A stretch of 64,000 bases of DNA from an uncultured Lachnospiraceae bacterium (GCA_910579865.1 CAJTXA010000009.1:73209-137208), one strand, 5' to 3'; numbered from the stretch's first letter, positions 27,223-36,859 are shown. The notes: generated from the letters alone by a model not told the origin. Numbers and translations are program-made.

Positions 27223-28674
27223 ATGGTGGCAGCTTTCGTACTTGGAGAGGTATGGCAGGCAGAATCCAGTCAGACTGGGATAAAAATAGCAGTAGTTGGC
27301 GTTTTGATATTGGGCAGTATATTTTTTATAGTGCGAGTTTCGGGGAGTGAAAATAGACAAGCATTGTGGTTCGAGGCAGGCTGTTTACTACTCTTTTTTG
27401 GAATTGGATATCTACGGATGCAGATAGAAAATAAAGAAAGTAAAGCAGATTTTTTGGCACAGAAGGAGGAGCTAGTTGCAGTTGAAGGAACTTTATATAA
27501 GACAAAAGAAACGGTATATTATAGACAATATTTTCTAAAAGATGTTAGGATTATTTGCAAGACGGGAGAGAAAAGAAAGGCAGGTGCAATACAGATTTCT
27601 GTAAAGACAGAAGCAGCAACAAATCTAGTTCAGATTGGAAATCGGATTGGGACAAAGGGTGTATTGGAAATTCCAGAACATGCAACGAATCCTGGTGAAT
27701 TTGATTGGTATCGATACTATAAGGCATTGGGAATTCAGTATCAAGTGAAAGCAGAGCAAATTTGGATTTTAAAGAGAGATGTAAACGTTGTACAGGAAAG
27801 CCTAAAAAAACTGAAAGAACGGTTAAAAATGGTGTATCAGAAAATCTGTACAGAAAAAGATTATGGCATCTTTTGTGCTATTTTATTGGGAGAAAAGCAG
27901 GAACTAGATGGAGAGGTAAAATCTCTTTATGAAGAAAATGGAATTTCTCATATTTTAGCAATTTCTGGTTTACATATTTCTTTGATTGGAATGGGATTTT
28001 ATTATTTTCTTCGAAAGTGGTTTGGCTTTTTTTCTTCTGAGGTTATAGCAGGAGTAATAATGACAGCATATGTACAGATGACAGGAGCTGGGGTTTCAAC
28101 GGTGCGTGCATATACAATGTTTTTAATTTTGCTAACAGCAGCAGTATTAGGACGAACGTATGACAGCTTGGTTGCAGCAGGATGGATTGCACTTTTGCTT
28201 TTAATTCGAAATCCATATTTGATTTATTATACAGGATTTTTATTGTCTTTTGGAGCAATTGTTGGAATTAGTGTAGTGGGATCTTTTCTAAATGAATATG
28301 TAAAAAGTAAAAATTTAATAATTCGGGGGATGATTTCTAGTATAAGTGTAACTTGGATAACACTTCCAATTTCAGCGTATTTCTTTTTTAGTTATGCAAC
28401 TTGGTCAGTTGTTTTAAATTTAATTGTAATTCCTTGTATGACGTTGGTAATGATTTCTGGGATTGTTGGAGGATTATTTGGACTTTGGGTGCCTGCATTT
28501 GGTATGCTTGGAATTGGGATTGGACATGATATTCTTTGGATTTATGAAAAAATCTGTCTGTTCGTAAAACAGTTACCAAAACATCAGTTGTTAATTGGAA
28601 GACCTTCTTGGTGGCAGATTGGAATTTACTATACTGTGTTAGCAGGAATTTGTTTATGGCTAAATGGCAGGTAG
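27223..28674 (+). CDS. comEC: ComEC/Rec2, membrane (N-terminal) part, ended by in-frame TAG
   Basis: The DUF4131 and Competence domains of the DNA-uptake channel: KEDYGIFCAILLGEKQELD-like segment, NGISHILAISGLHISLIGM, and many membrane helices. Reading stops at TAG 28672-28674 and resumes in the same frame as the metallo-beta-lactamase part, so this is a full-length comEC with one nonsense codon. The first canonical start, ATG 27223, lies inside the first helix with no ribosome site; GGGGGAGG at 27190-27197 sits 4 nt before an in-frame ATC (27202) that would give IKRPVIWMVAAF, a typical ComEC start. Confidence 0.82.
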   Translation: MVAAFVLGEVWQAESSQTGIKIAVVGVLILGSIFFIVRVSGSENRQALWFEAGCLLLFFGIGYLRMQIENKESKADFLAQKEELVAVEGTLYKTKETVYYRQYFLKDVRIICKTGEKRKAGAIQISVKTEAATNLVQIGNRIGTKGVLEIPEHATNPGEFDWYRYYKALGIQYQVKAEQIWILKRDVNVVQESLKKLKERLKMVYQKICTEKDYGIFCAILLGEKQELDGEVKSLYEENGISHILAISGLHISLIGMGFYYFLRKWFGFFSSEVIAGVIMTAYVQMTGAGVSTVRAYTMFLILLTAAVLGRTYDSLVAAGWIALLLLIRNPYLIYYTGFLLSFGAIVGISVVGSFLNEYVKSKNLIIRGMISSISVTWITLPISAYFFFSYATWSVVLNLIVIPCMTLVMISGIVGGLFGLWVPAFGMLGIGIGHDILWIYEKICLFVKQLPKHQLLIGRPSWWQIGIYYTVLAGICLWLNGR

Positions 28675-28737
28675 AAGGAGACTATAGAGGAGAAAGAGAA
28701 GAACTATTTTTTAGTAGGAAAAAGAATTGCTGTTTGT

Positions 28738-29565
28738 TTGGGAATGATGTTTCTTTTGCTTTTTCTATTAAGATTTCGTAAAGCTGGCAGATTAGAGGTT
28801 ACTTTTTTAGATGTGTCACAGGGAGATGGGATTTTTCTTCGACTGCCTTCTGGAGCAGTTTGTTTGATTGATGGTGGAAGTTCTGATATAAAAAAAGTAG
28901 GAACGTATCGGATACTGCCATTTTTGCAGTCGGAACAGGTAGAAGAGCTGGATTTTGTTTTTATTAGTCATGTGGATCAGGATCATATTAGTGGAGTAAA
29001 GGAGATTCTTGAAAGTGGAGATTGTAAAATCAAAACGCTTTGTCTGCCAGATATTGCAGAAGAGGATCAGGCATATTTGGGACTTGTTCAAATGGCGAAA
29101 CAAGCAGGAAGCCAAGTGATGTATCTTAAAGCTGGAGATCGGATTTCAGAAGAAGATGTTGTCCTTCAATGTATTCATCCAAAGGGAGGAATAACTTGGG
29201 CAGATCGAAATGATTATTCTATGGTTTTATGGCTTCAGTATAAAGAAGTGGATTTTCTTTTTACTGGGGACATTGGAATAGAACAAGAACAAAAGATAAC
29301 TTCATTTTTACCTCGAAAATTGGAGGTGCTTAAAGCAGCCCATCATGGGTCGCAGTATTCTAATAGTAAAGAGCTTTTAGAGTGGATCAATCCAACATAT
29401 GCAGTGATTTCTTGTGGAGAAGGAAACTCTTATGGACATCCTCATACAGAGGCAATAGAACGGATTGTAAATTGTGAAGCAGAGATTTTAATGACACAGG
29501 AAAAAGGAGCTATTCTATTTTTTAGTGATGGGATAAAATTAAAGTGGAAAGGTTTTTTGGAGTAA
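28738..29565 (+). CDS. comEC: ComEC metallo-beta-lactamase (C-terminal) part
   Basis: 275 residues: two hydrophobic segments, then the ComEC-type beta-lactamase fold (TFLDVSQGDGIFLRLPSG, ISHVDQDHISG in place of HxHxDH, FLFTGDIG, AAHHGSQYSNS). In frame with the preceding piece; 20 sense codons (KETIEEKEKNYF..) separate TAG 28672 from ATG 28738, which has no good ribosome site. The piece would need reinitiation or readthrough. Normally fused in one protein of about 750-800 residues. Confidence 0.8.
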   Translation: MGMMFLLLFLLRFRKAGRLEVTFLDVSQGDGIFLRLPSGAVCLIDGGSSDIKKVGTYRILPFLQSEQVEELDFVFISHVDQDHISGVKEILESGDCKIKTLCLPDIAEEDQAYLGLVQMAKQAGSQVMYLKAGDRISEEDVVLQCIHPKGGITWADRNDYSMVLWLQYKEVDFLFTGDIGIEQEQKITSFLPRKLEVLKAAHHGSQYSNSKELLEWINPTYAVISCGEGNSYGHPHTEAIERIVNCEAEILMTQEKGAILFFSDGIKLKWKGFLE

Positions 29566-29573
29566 GAAAATAT

Positions 29574-29849
29574 GTGTCAGAACAGGCTGAGGACGAGATA
29601 TTCCAACCACTTTGGGAATATCTTGTTCCTCCAAATGGAAAAGCACAAACAGCACAAGGTGAAATTATAAGAATTGCAGGCAGAGTACAACATGAGTTTT
29701 TAGATAATGGCTGCATTAATTGGGATGATGATTTCCAGAAAATGTTAGATGCTTTTTTGGAATACCTTCAATTGGGGAATAGGTTTAATGAAGAAGATTT
29801 CAAGGTGGCAGAAGTTATAACCCCTCTGAAGGCAGATTATAACAGATAA
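29574..29849 (+). CDS. Uncharacterised small acidic protein
   Basis: About 91 residues from GTG 29574 (GGAG upstream); a longer reading from GTG 29544 overlaps comEC by 22 nt. Visible text: FQPLWEYLVPPNGKAQTAQG, HEFLDNGCINWDDDFQKML. Soluble, acidic, no signal peptide. The segment recalls small uncharacterised Firmicute proteins, but I do not recognise a named family. A hairpin terminator follows. Confidence 0.5.
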   Translation: MSEQAEDEIFQPLWEYLVPPNGKAQTAQGEIIRIAGRVQHEFLDNGCINWDDDFQKMLDAFLEYLQLGNRFNEEDFKVAEVITPLKADYNR

Positions 29850-29889
29850 GCGTAAATTTTTATTTAATTAGAAAATAATAAAGTTAATT

Positions 29890-29946
29890 AAGACAGCTAA
29901 CAGTTAAGGTAAATGGTATTTTTAATACTACTGTTGTTTGTCTTAT
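29890..29946 (+). terminator. Probable terminator after the comEC locus
   Basis: AAGACA/TGTCTT and AACAGT/ACTGTT-type pairing across an AT-rich loop; the T run is interrupted. Confidence 0.5.
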
Positions 29947-30121
29947 TTATCTTTGCTAATAGGCAAGTATTAAATTAAGTGTGTTAAAAAAATATTTTTT
30001 TCTAAAAATAAGCTGATGATACTTGCAGAAGCACAATCTATGCAAAGATATTAGCGTAGTCAATCATATCAATCAAAATCAAGAGAAACTAGTAGATTAG
30101 AATTTACAGGAGATAAATAGA

Positions 30122-30628
30122 ATGGATTTTAGATTAGCTGTTATGGAAGATTTACCACAATTAAAAGAGGTATATAAAAGTATAATTAAGAATATGGAAT
30201 ATAATCAAATACATATATGGGATGATATCTATCCTTGTGAATTTTTTGAGAAAGATATTCAAAATAATTGTCTTTATATACTGCTGAATCAGAATGAGAT
30301 TGTTTCTGCATTTGCCTTATATAATACAAATTCAGGGGAAAAATCAGTAGAATGGAAAGAGAATCAATGTAAAGTTTTGTATTTAAATTGTTTGGGAGTA
30401 AATATAAATTATTTAAAGATGGGTATAGGTAGTTTCATGCTTGAAGAAGCAAAAGAAACGGCAAAAAATTTAGGTGCAGTATATTTACGCCTTTTTGTTG
30501 TAGATATAAATAAGCCTGCTATTAACTTATATATTAAGAATGGTTTTATAAAAGCAAATGGAATTTATCACGAAAGGATAGATAAGGATCTTGTTTTGCA
30601 TGAATATGGATTTGAGGTTATGCTTTAA
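30122..30628 (+). CDS. GNAT-family N-acetyltransferase
   Basis: 168 residues with the GNAT plan: MDFRLAVMEDLPQLKEVY start, core strands, CoA pyrophosphate loop around KMGIGSFMLEEAKETAK (about 100-116; weaker than the usual Q/RxxGxG/A) and LFVVDINKPAINLYIKNGF. Substrate unknown. AGGAGATAAATAG precedes ATG 30122. Monocistronic, with a promoter for the next gene after it. Confidence 0.85.
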   Translation: MDFRLAVMEDLPQLKEVYKSIIKNMEYNQIHIWDDIYPCEFFEKDIQNNCLYILLNQNEIVSAFALYNTNSGEKSVEWKENQCKVLYLNCLGVNINYLKMGIGSFMLEEAKETAKNLGAVYLRLFVVDINKPAINLYIKNGFIKANGIYHERIDKDLVLHEYGFEVML

Positions 30629-30639
30629 TTCTCACTGGT

Positions 30640-30668
30640 TTTACAAATCATTAAAATTATGATATGAT
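30640..30668 (+). promoter_or_regulatory. Probable promoter of the topB operon
   Basis: TTTACA-N17-TATGAT, about 120 bp upstream of topB. Confidence 0.45.
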
Positions 30669-30786
30669 AGTATAAAATTTTTGATTTTTTAATTGTGATA
30701 AAACAAAAAGAGATAGGAATAGAATAATAAAAAAGTAAAAAAGTAGAAGAAACCAAATAGACAAAGAAAATTAAAGGTAGGTAAGA

Positions 30787-32784
30787 ATGGAGAAATCGTT
30801 ATATATTGCAGAAAAACCTAGTGTAGCACAGGAATTTGCAAAAGCGCTTAAGGTGACTATGACAAGAAAGGATGGCTATTTAGAGTCGGATCAAGTGATT
30901 GTTACTTGGTGTGTAGGACATTTAGTGACAATGAGTTATCCGGAAGTATATGATCCAGCTTTAAAGATGTGGAGTTTGGAGAAATTGCCATTTCTTCCTT
31001 CAGAATGGAAGTATGAAGTAATTCCTAGTGTAAAGAAACAGTTTGAAATTGTAAGTGGCCTTTTAAACCGGATAGATGTAAAGCGAATTTATGTTTGTAC
31101 TGATTCAGGGCGAGAGGGAGAGTATATTTATCGATTAGTGGAACAGATGGCTCAGGTAAAGGACAAAAAAAGGCTTCGAGTTTGGATTGATTCACAGACG
31201 GAGGAAGAGATTCTTAGAGGAATACAAAATGCAAAGGATTTGGCAGAATATGATAACCTTTCAGAATCAGCCTATCTTCGAGCAAAAGAGGACTATCTGA
31301 TGGGAATTAATTTTTCTAGGCTTTTAACTTTAAAATATGGATATACAATATCCAATTATTTAAAAAAGGATAAGCGAACCGTAATTTCAGTTGGACGGGT
31401 GATGACCTGTGTACTTGGTATGGTGGTACGAAGAGAAAGAGAAATTCGCAGTTTTGTAAAGACCCCTTTTTATCGAGTATTAGCAGATATTTTGCTTGAA
31501 AAGGGAGATTTTGAAGCGGAATGGAGAGTACAGCCAGAGTCAGAATATTTTAATACGCCGTTTCTTTATAAAGAGAATGGATTTAAAATGAAGGAAAAAG
31601 CAGAGGAATTAGTTGAAAAATTGACACAGAATTCCCCTTTACAGACAGAGGTAATTTCAGTAGAGAGGAAAAAAGAGAATAAAAATCCGCCTCTTTTATT
31701 TAATTTGGCAGAATTACAAAATGAGTGTTCTAAATTGTTTAAGATTAGTCCAGATGAAACGCTTCGTGTGGTACAAGAATTATATGAAAAAAAATTAGTG
31801 ACATATCCTAGAACAGATGCTAGGGTACTTTCCACTGCAGTAGCGAAAGAAATCTGGAAAAATCTAAAAGGACTTTTAAATTATTCTCATGGTTCTACTT
31901 TTGCAAAATATATTTTGGACAATGGAAAAGAGAAAGGAATTGAAAAGACAAAATATGTAAATGATAAGCAAATTACAGATCACTATGCAATTATTCCTAC
32001 TGGACAGGGACTAGGAGCTTTAGCTTCACTTTCTCAAAGGAGTGTTCAAGTTTATGAAACAATTGTTCGACGGTTTTTAAGTATTTTTTATCCGCCAGCC
32101 GTTTATCAAAAGATTAGTGTAGTAACAAAGATGGGAAAGGAGCATTTTTTTGCTAGTTTTAAAGTGCTTTTAGAGGAAGGATATTTGGTTGTAACTGGAA
32201 ATTCTTTTGATAAGAAAAAAGAAGAAAAGGATGCAGTAGAGGATGTAAAATGTGATGCAGTTATGCTGGAGGCTTTAAAAGGATTAAAAAAGGGAATGAT
32301 ATTACCTGTAAAAGAGATTGGGATTAAGGAAGGAGAAACTTCTCCGCCAAAAAGATATAATTCTGGATCAATGATTTTGGCTATGGAAAATGCAGGACAG
32401 TTAATTGAAGATGAGGAACTGCGTGCTATGATGAAAGGAAGTGGGATTGGAACAAGTGCAACACGGGCAGAGATTTTAAAAAAGTTAATGACAAACGAAT
32501 ATATTACCTTAAATAAGAAAACACAGGTAATTACACCAACTCAAATTGGAGAGATGATTTATGATGTCGTAAATGCTTCAATTCGATCCCTTTTAAATCC
32601 AGAACTTACAGCTAGCTGGGAAAAGGGGCTTACTTATGTAGCAGAAGGAACGATTACTTCAAAAGAATATATGGTAAAACTAGAGGATTTTATTCAGAAA
32701 AGAACACAAAATGTTTTAGGATTACAGAATCAATATTCACTTCGGAATTGTTTTGAAGCTGTAGAAAAAAGCTATAAAAAATAA
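30787..32784 (+). CDS. topB: DNA topoisomerase III
   Basis: Type IA topoisomerase that relaxes and decatenates DNA. TOPRIM domain at the start (LYIAEKPSVAQEFAKAL, CTDSGREGEYIYR), catalytic Tyr340 in KLVTYPRTDAR, and SGIGTSATRAEIL. 665 residues, with no C-terminal zinc ribbons, within the range of Firmicute TopB. Starts at ATG 30787 after AGGTAGG. Followed closely by the hexapeptide-repeat protein and the RsmF-type methyltransferase. Confidence 0.94.
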   Translation: MEKSLYIAEKPSVAQEFAKALKVTMTRKDGYLESDQVIVTWCVGHLVTMSYPEVYDPALKMWSLEKLPFLPSEWKYEVIPSVKKQFEIVSGLLNRIDVKRIYVCTDSGREGEYIYRLVEQMAQVKDKKRLRVWIDSQTEEEILRGIQNAKDLAEYDNLSESAYLRAKEDYLMGINFSRLLTLKYGYTISNYLKKDKRTVISVGRVMTCVLGMVVRREREIRSFVKTPFYRVLADILLEKGDFEAEWRVQPESEYFNTPFLYKENGFKMKEKAEELVEKLTQNSPLQTEVISVERKKENKNPPLLFNLAELQNECSKLFKISPDETLRVVQELYEKKLVTYPRTDARVLSTAVAKEIWKNLKGLLNYSHGSTFAKYILDNGKEKGIEKTKYVNDKQITDHYAIIPTGQGLGALASLSQRSVQVYETIVRRFLSIFYPPAVYQKISVVTKMGKEHFFASFKVLLEEGYLVVTGNSFDKKKEEKDAVEDVKCDAVMLEALKGLKKGMILPVKEIGIKEGETSPPKRYNSGSMILAMENAGQLIEDEELRAMMKGSGIGTSATRAEILKKLMTNEYITLNKKTQVITPTQIGEMIYDVVNASIRSLLNPELTASWEKGLTYVAEGTITSKEYMVKLEDFIQKRTQNVLGLQNQYSLRNCFEAVEKSYKK

Positions 32785-32802
32785 TAGAAAGGAAAAGCAG
32801 AC

Positions 32803-33474
32803 ATGGAACAAGTGACAGTAAAGAGTTTATATTATTTGAAGGAAACAATAGCAGCACCTTTGTTAGAAAGTGTAGTTTATCCATGGGAGGCACTTCCTAA
32901 AATTGGAGCTTTTATTTTGGAATTAGGAAAAAGTTTATCAGATAAGGAGTATGAACGAAAAGAAGAAGACATTTGGATTGCTAAAACAGCAAAGGTAGCA
33001 GAAACTGCTTTCGTCTGTGGGCCAGCAATTATTGGGAAAGAAGCAGAAATTCGGCATGGAGCATTTATAAGGGGGAATGTGATAGTAGGGGAAAGTGCTG
33101 TAGTAGGAAATTCGACAGAGTTAAAAAATGCGATTTTATTTAATAAAGTACAGGTTCCTCATTATAATTATGTAGGAGACTCGATTTTGGGATATAAGGC
33201 TCATATGGGAGCAGGAGCAATTGCTTCTAATGTAAAGGCAGATAAAAAGTTGGTTACAGTAACATTGCCAGAGGGAAAAATAGAAACTGGATTAAAAAAG
33301 TTTGGTGCTATGCTTGGAGATGAAGTAGAAGTTGGATGTGGAAGTGTATTAAATCCTGGAACAGTGGTTGGAAGAAAAAGTAATATCTATCCTCTTTCTT
33401 TGGTTCGGGGATATGTTCCAGAAAAAAGTATTTATAAAAAGCAGGGGGAAGTGGTGGAGAAGGAGGAAAGATAA
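32803..33474 (+). CDS. Left-handed beta-helix (hexapeptide repeat) protein, GlmU-like
   Basis: 223 residues. Hexapeptide repeats run through most of the protein (IWIAKTAKVAETAFVCGPAI, IIGKEAEIRHGAFIRGNVI, VGESAVVGNSTELKNAI), as in the acetyltransferase half of GlmU and in UDP-GlcNAc pyrophosphorylase-related proteins. The nucleotidyltransferase half is absent. Substrate unknown. AGAAAGGAAA precedes ATG 32803. Same operon as topB by spacing (18 nt). Confidence 0.8.
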   Translation: MEQVTVKSLYYLKETIAAPLLESVVYPWEALPKIGAFILELGKSLSDKEYERKEEDIWIAKTAKVAETAFVCGPAIIGKEAEIRHGAFIRGNVIVGESAVVGNSTELKNAILFNKVQVPHYNYVGDSILGYKAHMGAGAIASNVKADKKLVTVTLPEGKIETGLKKFGAMLGDEVEVGCGSVLNPGTVVGRKSNIYPLSLVRGYVPEKSIYKKQGEVVEKEER

Positions 33475-33502
33475 AAAGCAATCGATAAGAGAGGAAGAGA
33501 AA

Positions 33503-34918
33503 GTGGAAGAGTTTTTGCCAAAGGAATTTATGGAACGCATGAAAGGGATGCTTGGAGCAGAGTATGATGCTTTTAAAAAAAGTTATCAAAAAGAGGCAGC
33601 ACGAGGATTGCGGGTGAATGGGCTAAAGGGAACAAAAGAAGAATTTTTAAAGAAAAGTTCCTTTACACTTAGACCTATTTTATGGGAACCAAATGGATTT
33701 TTTTATCTGGAAAAGGAACGTCCTGGGAAGCATCCTTATCATGATGCAGGAGTTTATTATATTCAAGAGCCAAGTGCAATGGCAGTTGCAGCACTTGCTG
33801 CTCCAAAACCAGGAGAGAAAGTATTAGATCTTTGTGCAGCACCTGGAGGAAAGACCACTCATTTGGCTAGTCAAATGAAAGGAGAAGGGTTATTAGTAGC
33901 AAATGAGATTCATCCGGCAAGAGCAAAGATTCTTTCTCAAAATGTAGAACGGATGGGAATTCGAAATGCAGTAGTAACAAATGAAGAACCATTGTCCTTA
34001 AAAGCCTATTTTCCAGAATTTTTTGATCGAGTGGTGGTAGATGCACCATGTTCTGGAGAGGGGATGTTTCGAAAGGAAGAAGCCGCCTGTCTAGAATGGT
34101 CACTAGAAAATGTACATTCTTGTGCAGTTCGTCAGAGGAAAATATTGGAATGTGCTGCTGAAATGTTAAAGCCAGGTGGACGTCTAGTATATTCAACTTG
34201 TACATTTGCTCCAGAAGAAGATGAAGAGACAATTCTTTTGTTTTTAAATGAACATTTGGAGTTTGAAATTGATTTAGAAATTGACTCTGAAGCATATAGG
34301 GAAATGGGGTTTTTACAAGGCTGTCCAGACTGGATCAATCCTGCAATAAAAATAACAAGCGAGATAAGAGAAAAAGAAGCTCTAAAAAAGACATTTCGCT
34401 TGTTTCCTCATAAGATCGAAGGGGAAGGACATTATATTGCTGTGCTTCATAAAAAAGAAAAGGAAGGATATAAGAAAAAGCAGAAATTTTTAAGAAAGAA
34501 AAGAGCTTCTTTTAAGGATTGGGAAGTGTTTCAAAACGAGATAGGGGTTTCTTTTGAGCGAGGAATGTATCAGTTATTTGGGGAAGAACTTTATTTGGTG
34601 CCAGAGGAGATGGTTGATATGAGAGGATTAAGAGTTCTTCGAGCAGGATTGCATCTTGGAACCTTAAAAAAAAGTCGTTTTGAACCATCTCATGCTTTGG
34701 CTTTAACACTTTCTCCATCTGATACAAAACATGTACTTTCTTTTGATAAAGAAAGTAAAGAGATTTTTTCATATTTGAAAGGAGAGATGCTTTCTTTCAA
34801 TGGAGAAGAACGAAAGGGCTGGTATTTAGTTTGTGTAGACGGGTATTCGATTGGCTGGGGAAAAGCAAGCAAAGTGGGGTTAAAAAATCATTATCCAAAA
34901 GGATTACGCTGGATGTAG
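33503..34918 (+). CDS. RsmF/Sun-type rRNA (cytosine-C5) methyltransferase
   Basis: NOL1/NOP2/Sun-family m5C methyltransferase. SAM site VLDLCAAPGGKTTHLASQ, then the two catalytic-cysteine motifs DAPCSGEGMFRK and YSTCTFAPEEDEE. C-terminal extension resembles the RsmF PUA-like tail (LPEGLRW-like HYPKGLRWM). GTG 33503 (GAGAGGAAG upstream) is preferred; the frame is open to 33368, but that would overlap the previous gene by 107 nt with basic filler. ATG 33530 is another option. Confidence 0.88.
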   Translation: MEEFLPKEFMERMKGMLGAEYDAFKKSYQKEAARGLRVNGLKGTKEEFLKKSSFTLRPILWEPNGFFYLEKERPGKHPYHDAGVYYIQEPSAMAVAALAAPKPGEKVLDLCAAPGGKTTHLASQMKGEGLLVANEIHPARAKILSQNVERMGIRNAVVTNEEPLSLKAYFPEFFDRVVVDAPCSGEGMFRKEEAACLEWSLENVHSCAVRQRKILECAAEMLKPGGRLVYSTCTFAPEEDEETILLFLNEHLEFEIDLEIDSEAYREMGFLQGCPDWINPAIKITSEIREKEALKKTFRLFPHKIEGEGHYIAVLHKKEKEGYKKKQKFLRKKRASFKDWEVFQNEIGVSFERGMYQLFGEELYLVPEEMVDMRGLRVLRAGLHLGTLKKSRFEPSHALALTLSPSDTKHVLSFDKESKEIFSYLKGEMLSFNGEERKGWYLVCVDGYSIGWGKASKVGLKNHYPKGLRWM

Positions 34919-34964
34919 AGAAAACGATTTTATATTTTTATAATAATTTTATCAGATAGTTGTC

Positions 34965-34993
34965 TTGACAATCTTTTGTCATAATGAGATAAT
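34965..34993 (+). promoter_or_regulatory. Strong sigma-A-type promoter of pckA
   Basis: TTGACA-N17-GATAAT. It implies a 5' leader of about 130 nt before pckA. Confidence 0.65.
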
Positions 34994-34999
34994 AAAAGA

Positions 35000-35127
35000 A
35001 ATGCGGAAGCTTTTCAACCGCACAGGTTTCTGCTGGTTTTACAGCGAGCGAAATCGGAATAAAATCTAGGAAAGGAAAAGCTATTATATACATATATGTA
35101 TATGTTTTTAGTAGCAGGACGTTATTC
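35000..35127 (+). promoter_or_regulatory. Structured pckA leader with 18-bp perfect palindrome
   Basis: The leader contains small hairpins (GCGG..CCGC; GCTG-loop-CAGC) and, at 35086-35103, the perfect palindrome ATATACATATATGTATAT ending 24 bp before the start codon. It could be a repressor operator or an RNA hairpin close to the ribosome site, which is itself weak (AGGA). No known riboswitch was recognised. Confidence 0.45.
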
Positions 35128-36843
35128 ATGTCAACAAAAGCATATTATCCAGTTGAGGAGATAGGTGCAGGAAAAGTTGGTTTTTCTACAACTCGTTCAA
35201 TTATTGAAGCAGCTTTTTATGGTAACAATGTAGTAAAAGTAAATACTTTAAAAGAAGCATATGAATTAGCTAAAAATTCACCAGGCACAATTGTAACAGA
35301 TATGCCAGTATACAGAGGAGAAGAATTTGGTCTAGAAAAAGATGCAAAAGTTCTTTTATTTAATGATGGTGCAGTAACAGGCCGTTATGCAGCAGCTCGT
35401 CGAATTAAAGGAGAGCCAGGTGTAGATAATAAAAAGCTGGACAAGGTTGTAATGGATGCTGTATATGAATCTCGTTGGAAGACTTTATATCATGCAGAGT
35501 GTTTTGTTGGGTTAGATCCAGAGTTTATGGTAAAGGCTCACTTATTGATTCCAGAAGGAGAAGAAAATGTTCTTTATAACTGGATGATTAATTTCCAGTA
35601 TATGTCAGATGAATATGTAAAGATGTATAAGTCTTCAAAACCAGTAGGGGATGGAAAAGAACCAGATATTTATATCTTTTCGGATCCACAGTGGGTACCA
35701 GGAAATCGCCCAGATGTAGATTATAGCTGCTTAAGTGATCCACTTACTATGTGCTATTTTGATACAGCAGAGAACTGTGCTTGTATTCTTGGTATGAGAT
35801 ATTTTGGAGAACATAAAAAAGGTACATTAACAATGGCTTGGGCAATTGCTAATAGAAATGGTTATGCTTCTTGTCATGGTGGACAGAAAGAATATACCTT
35901 AGAAGATGGTTCGAAGTTTGTAGCATCTGTATATGGTTTATCTGGTTCTGGAAAGTCTACTTTAACTCATGCAAAGCACAATGGAAAATATCCTTCGATT
36001 AAGGTTTTACATGATGATGCATTTATTATTAATACAGATACCTGTGCATCTGTTGCATTAGAGCCAACTTATTTTGATAAGACAGCAGATTATCCTACTG
36101 GTTGTGCAGACAATATGTATTTATTATCTGCTCAGAACTGCTCTGCTACTTTAGATAGTGAAGGAAAAGTACAGTTAGTAACAGAGGATATTAGAAATGG
36201 AAATGGTCGTGCAATTAAATCGAAATTGTGGTCTCCAAACCGTGTAGATAAGATTGATGCACCAGTTAATGCAATTTTCTGGATTATGAAAGATCCAGCA
36301 ATTCCACCAGTAATTAAATTAAAGGGTTCTGCATTAGCTTCTGTTATGGGTGCTACACTTGCTACAAAGACTTCTACTGCAGAACGTGTAGCAGCAGGAA
36401 CAGACTTAAATGCATTACGAATTGTTCCTTATGCAAATCCATTCCGTACGTATCCATTAGTAAATGATTACGAGAAATTTAAGAAATTAGTAGAAGAAAA
36501 GAATGTAGATTGCTATATTGTAAATACAGGTGACTTTATGGGTACAAAATGTAAACCAGCTGATACACTTGGTATTTTGGAAGCAATTGTAGAGAAAAAG
36601 GCTCAATTTGAAGCATGGGGACCTTTTGAAGATATTGAAATTATGTATGATTGGTCAGGAAAGACAGCCGACTTTAAGCCAGATTTAACAGATAAAGATT
36701 ATGTAGCAGCATTAAAGAATGCAATGTTAAATCGAGTACAGGCAGTAGAAGGCTTTGCAACAAAGAAAGAAGGTTACGATAAGTTACCAGATGAAGCATT
36801 AGCAGCATTAAAGAAGATTGTAAGCGAAGCAGAGACATTATAA
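35128..36843 (+). CDS. pckA: Phosphoenolpyruvate carboxykinase (ATP)
   Basis: ATP-dependent PEPCK interconverts oxaloacetate and PEP with CO2. Kinase-1a P-loop GLSGSGKSTLTHAKH (about residues 271-285), metal site LHDDAFIINTD, and EPTYFDKTADYPTGCADN. Lachnospiraceae often run it in the direction of CO2 fixation; that is family knowledge, not seen here. 571 residues, somewhat longer than the usual 520-540. Monocistronic: own promoter, leader and terminator. Confidence 0.94.
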   Translation: MSTKAYYPVEEIGAGKVGFSTTRSIIEAAFYGNNVVKVNTLKEAYELAKNSPGTIVTDMPVYRGEEFGLEKDAKVLLFNDGAVTGRYAAARRIKGEPGVDNKKLDKVVMDAVYESRWKTLYHAECFVGLDPEFMVKAHLLIPEGEENVLYNWMINFQYMSDEYVKMYKSSKPVGDGKEPDIYIFSDPQWVPGNRPDVDYSCLSDPLTMCYFDTAENCACILGMRYFGEHKKGTLTMAWAIANRNGYASCHGGQKEYTLEDGSKFVASVYGLSGSGKSTLTHAKHNGKYPSIKVLHDDAFIINTDTCASVALEPTYFDKTADYPTGCADNMYLLSAQNCSATLDSEGKVQLVTEDIRNGNGRAIKSKLWSPNRVDKIDAPVNAIFWIMKDPAIPPVIKLKGSALASVMGATLATKTSTAERVAAGTDLNALRIVPYANPFRTYPLVNDYEKFKKLVEEKNVDCYIVNTGDFMGTKCKPADTLGILEAIVEKKAQFEAWGPFEDIEIMYDWSGKTADFKPDLTDKDYVAALKNAMLNRVQAVEGFATKKEGYDKLPDEALAALKKIVSEAETL

Positions 36844-36859
36844 AAAATAATTACTGTTT

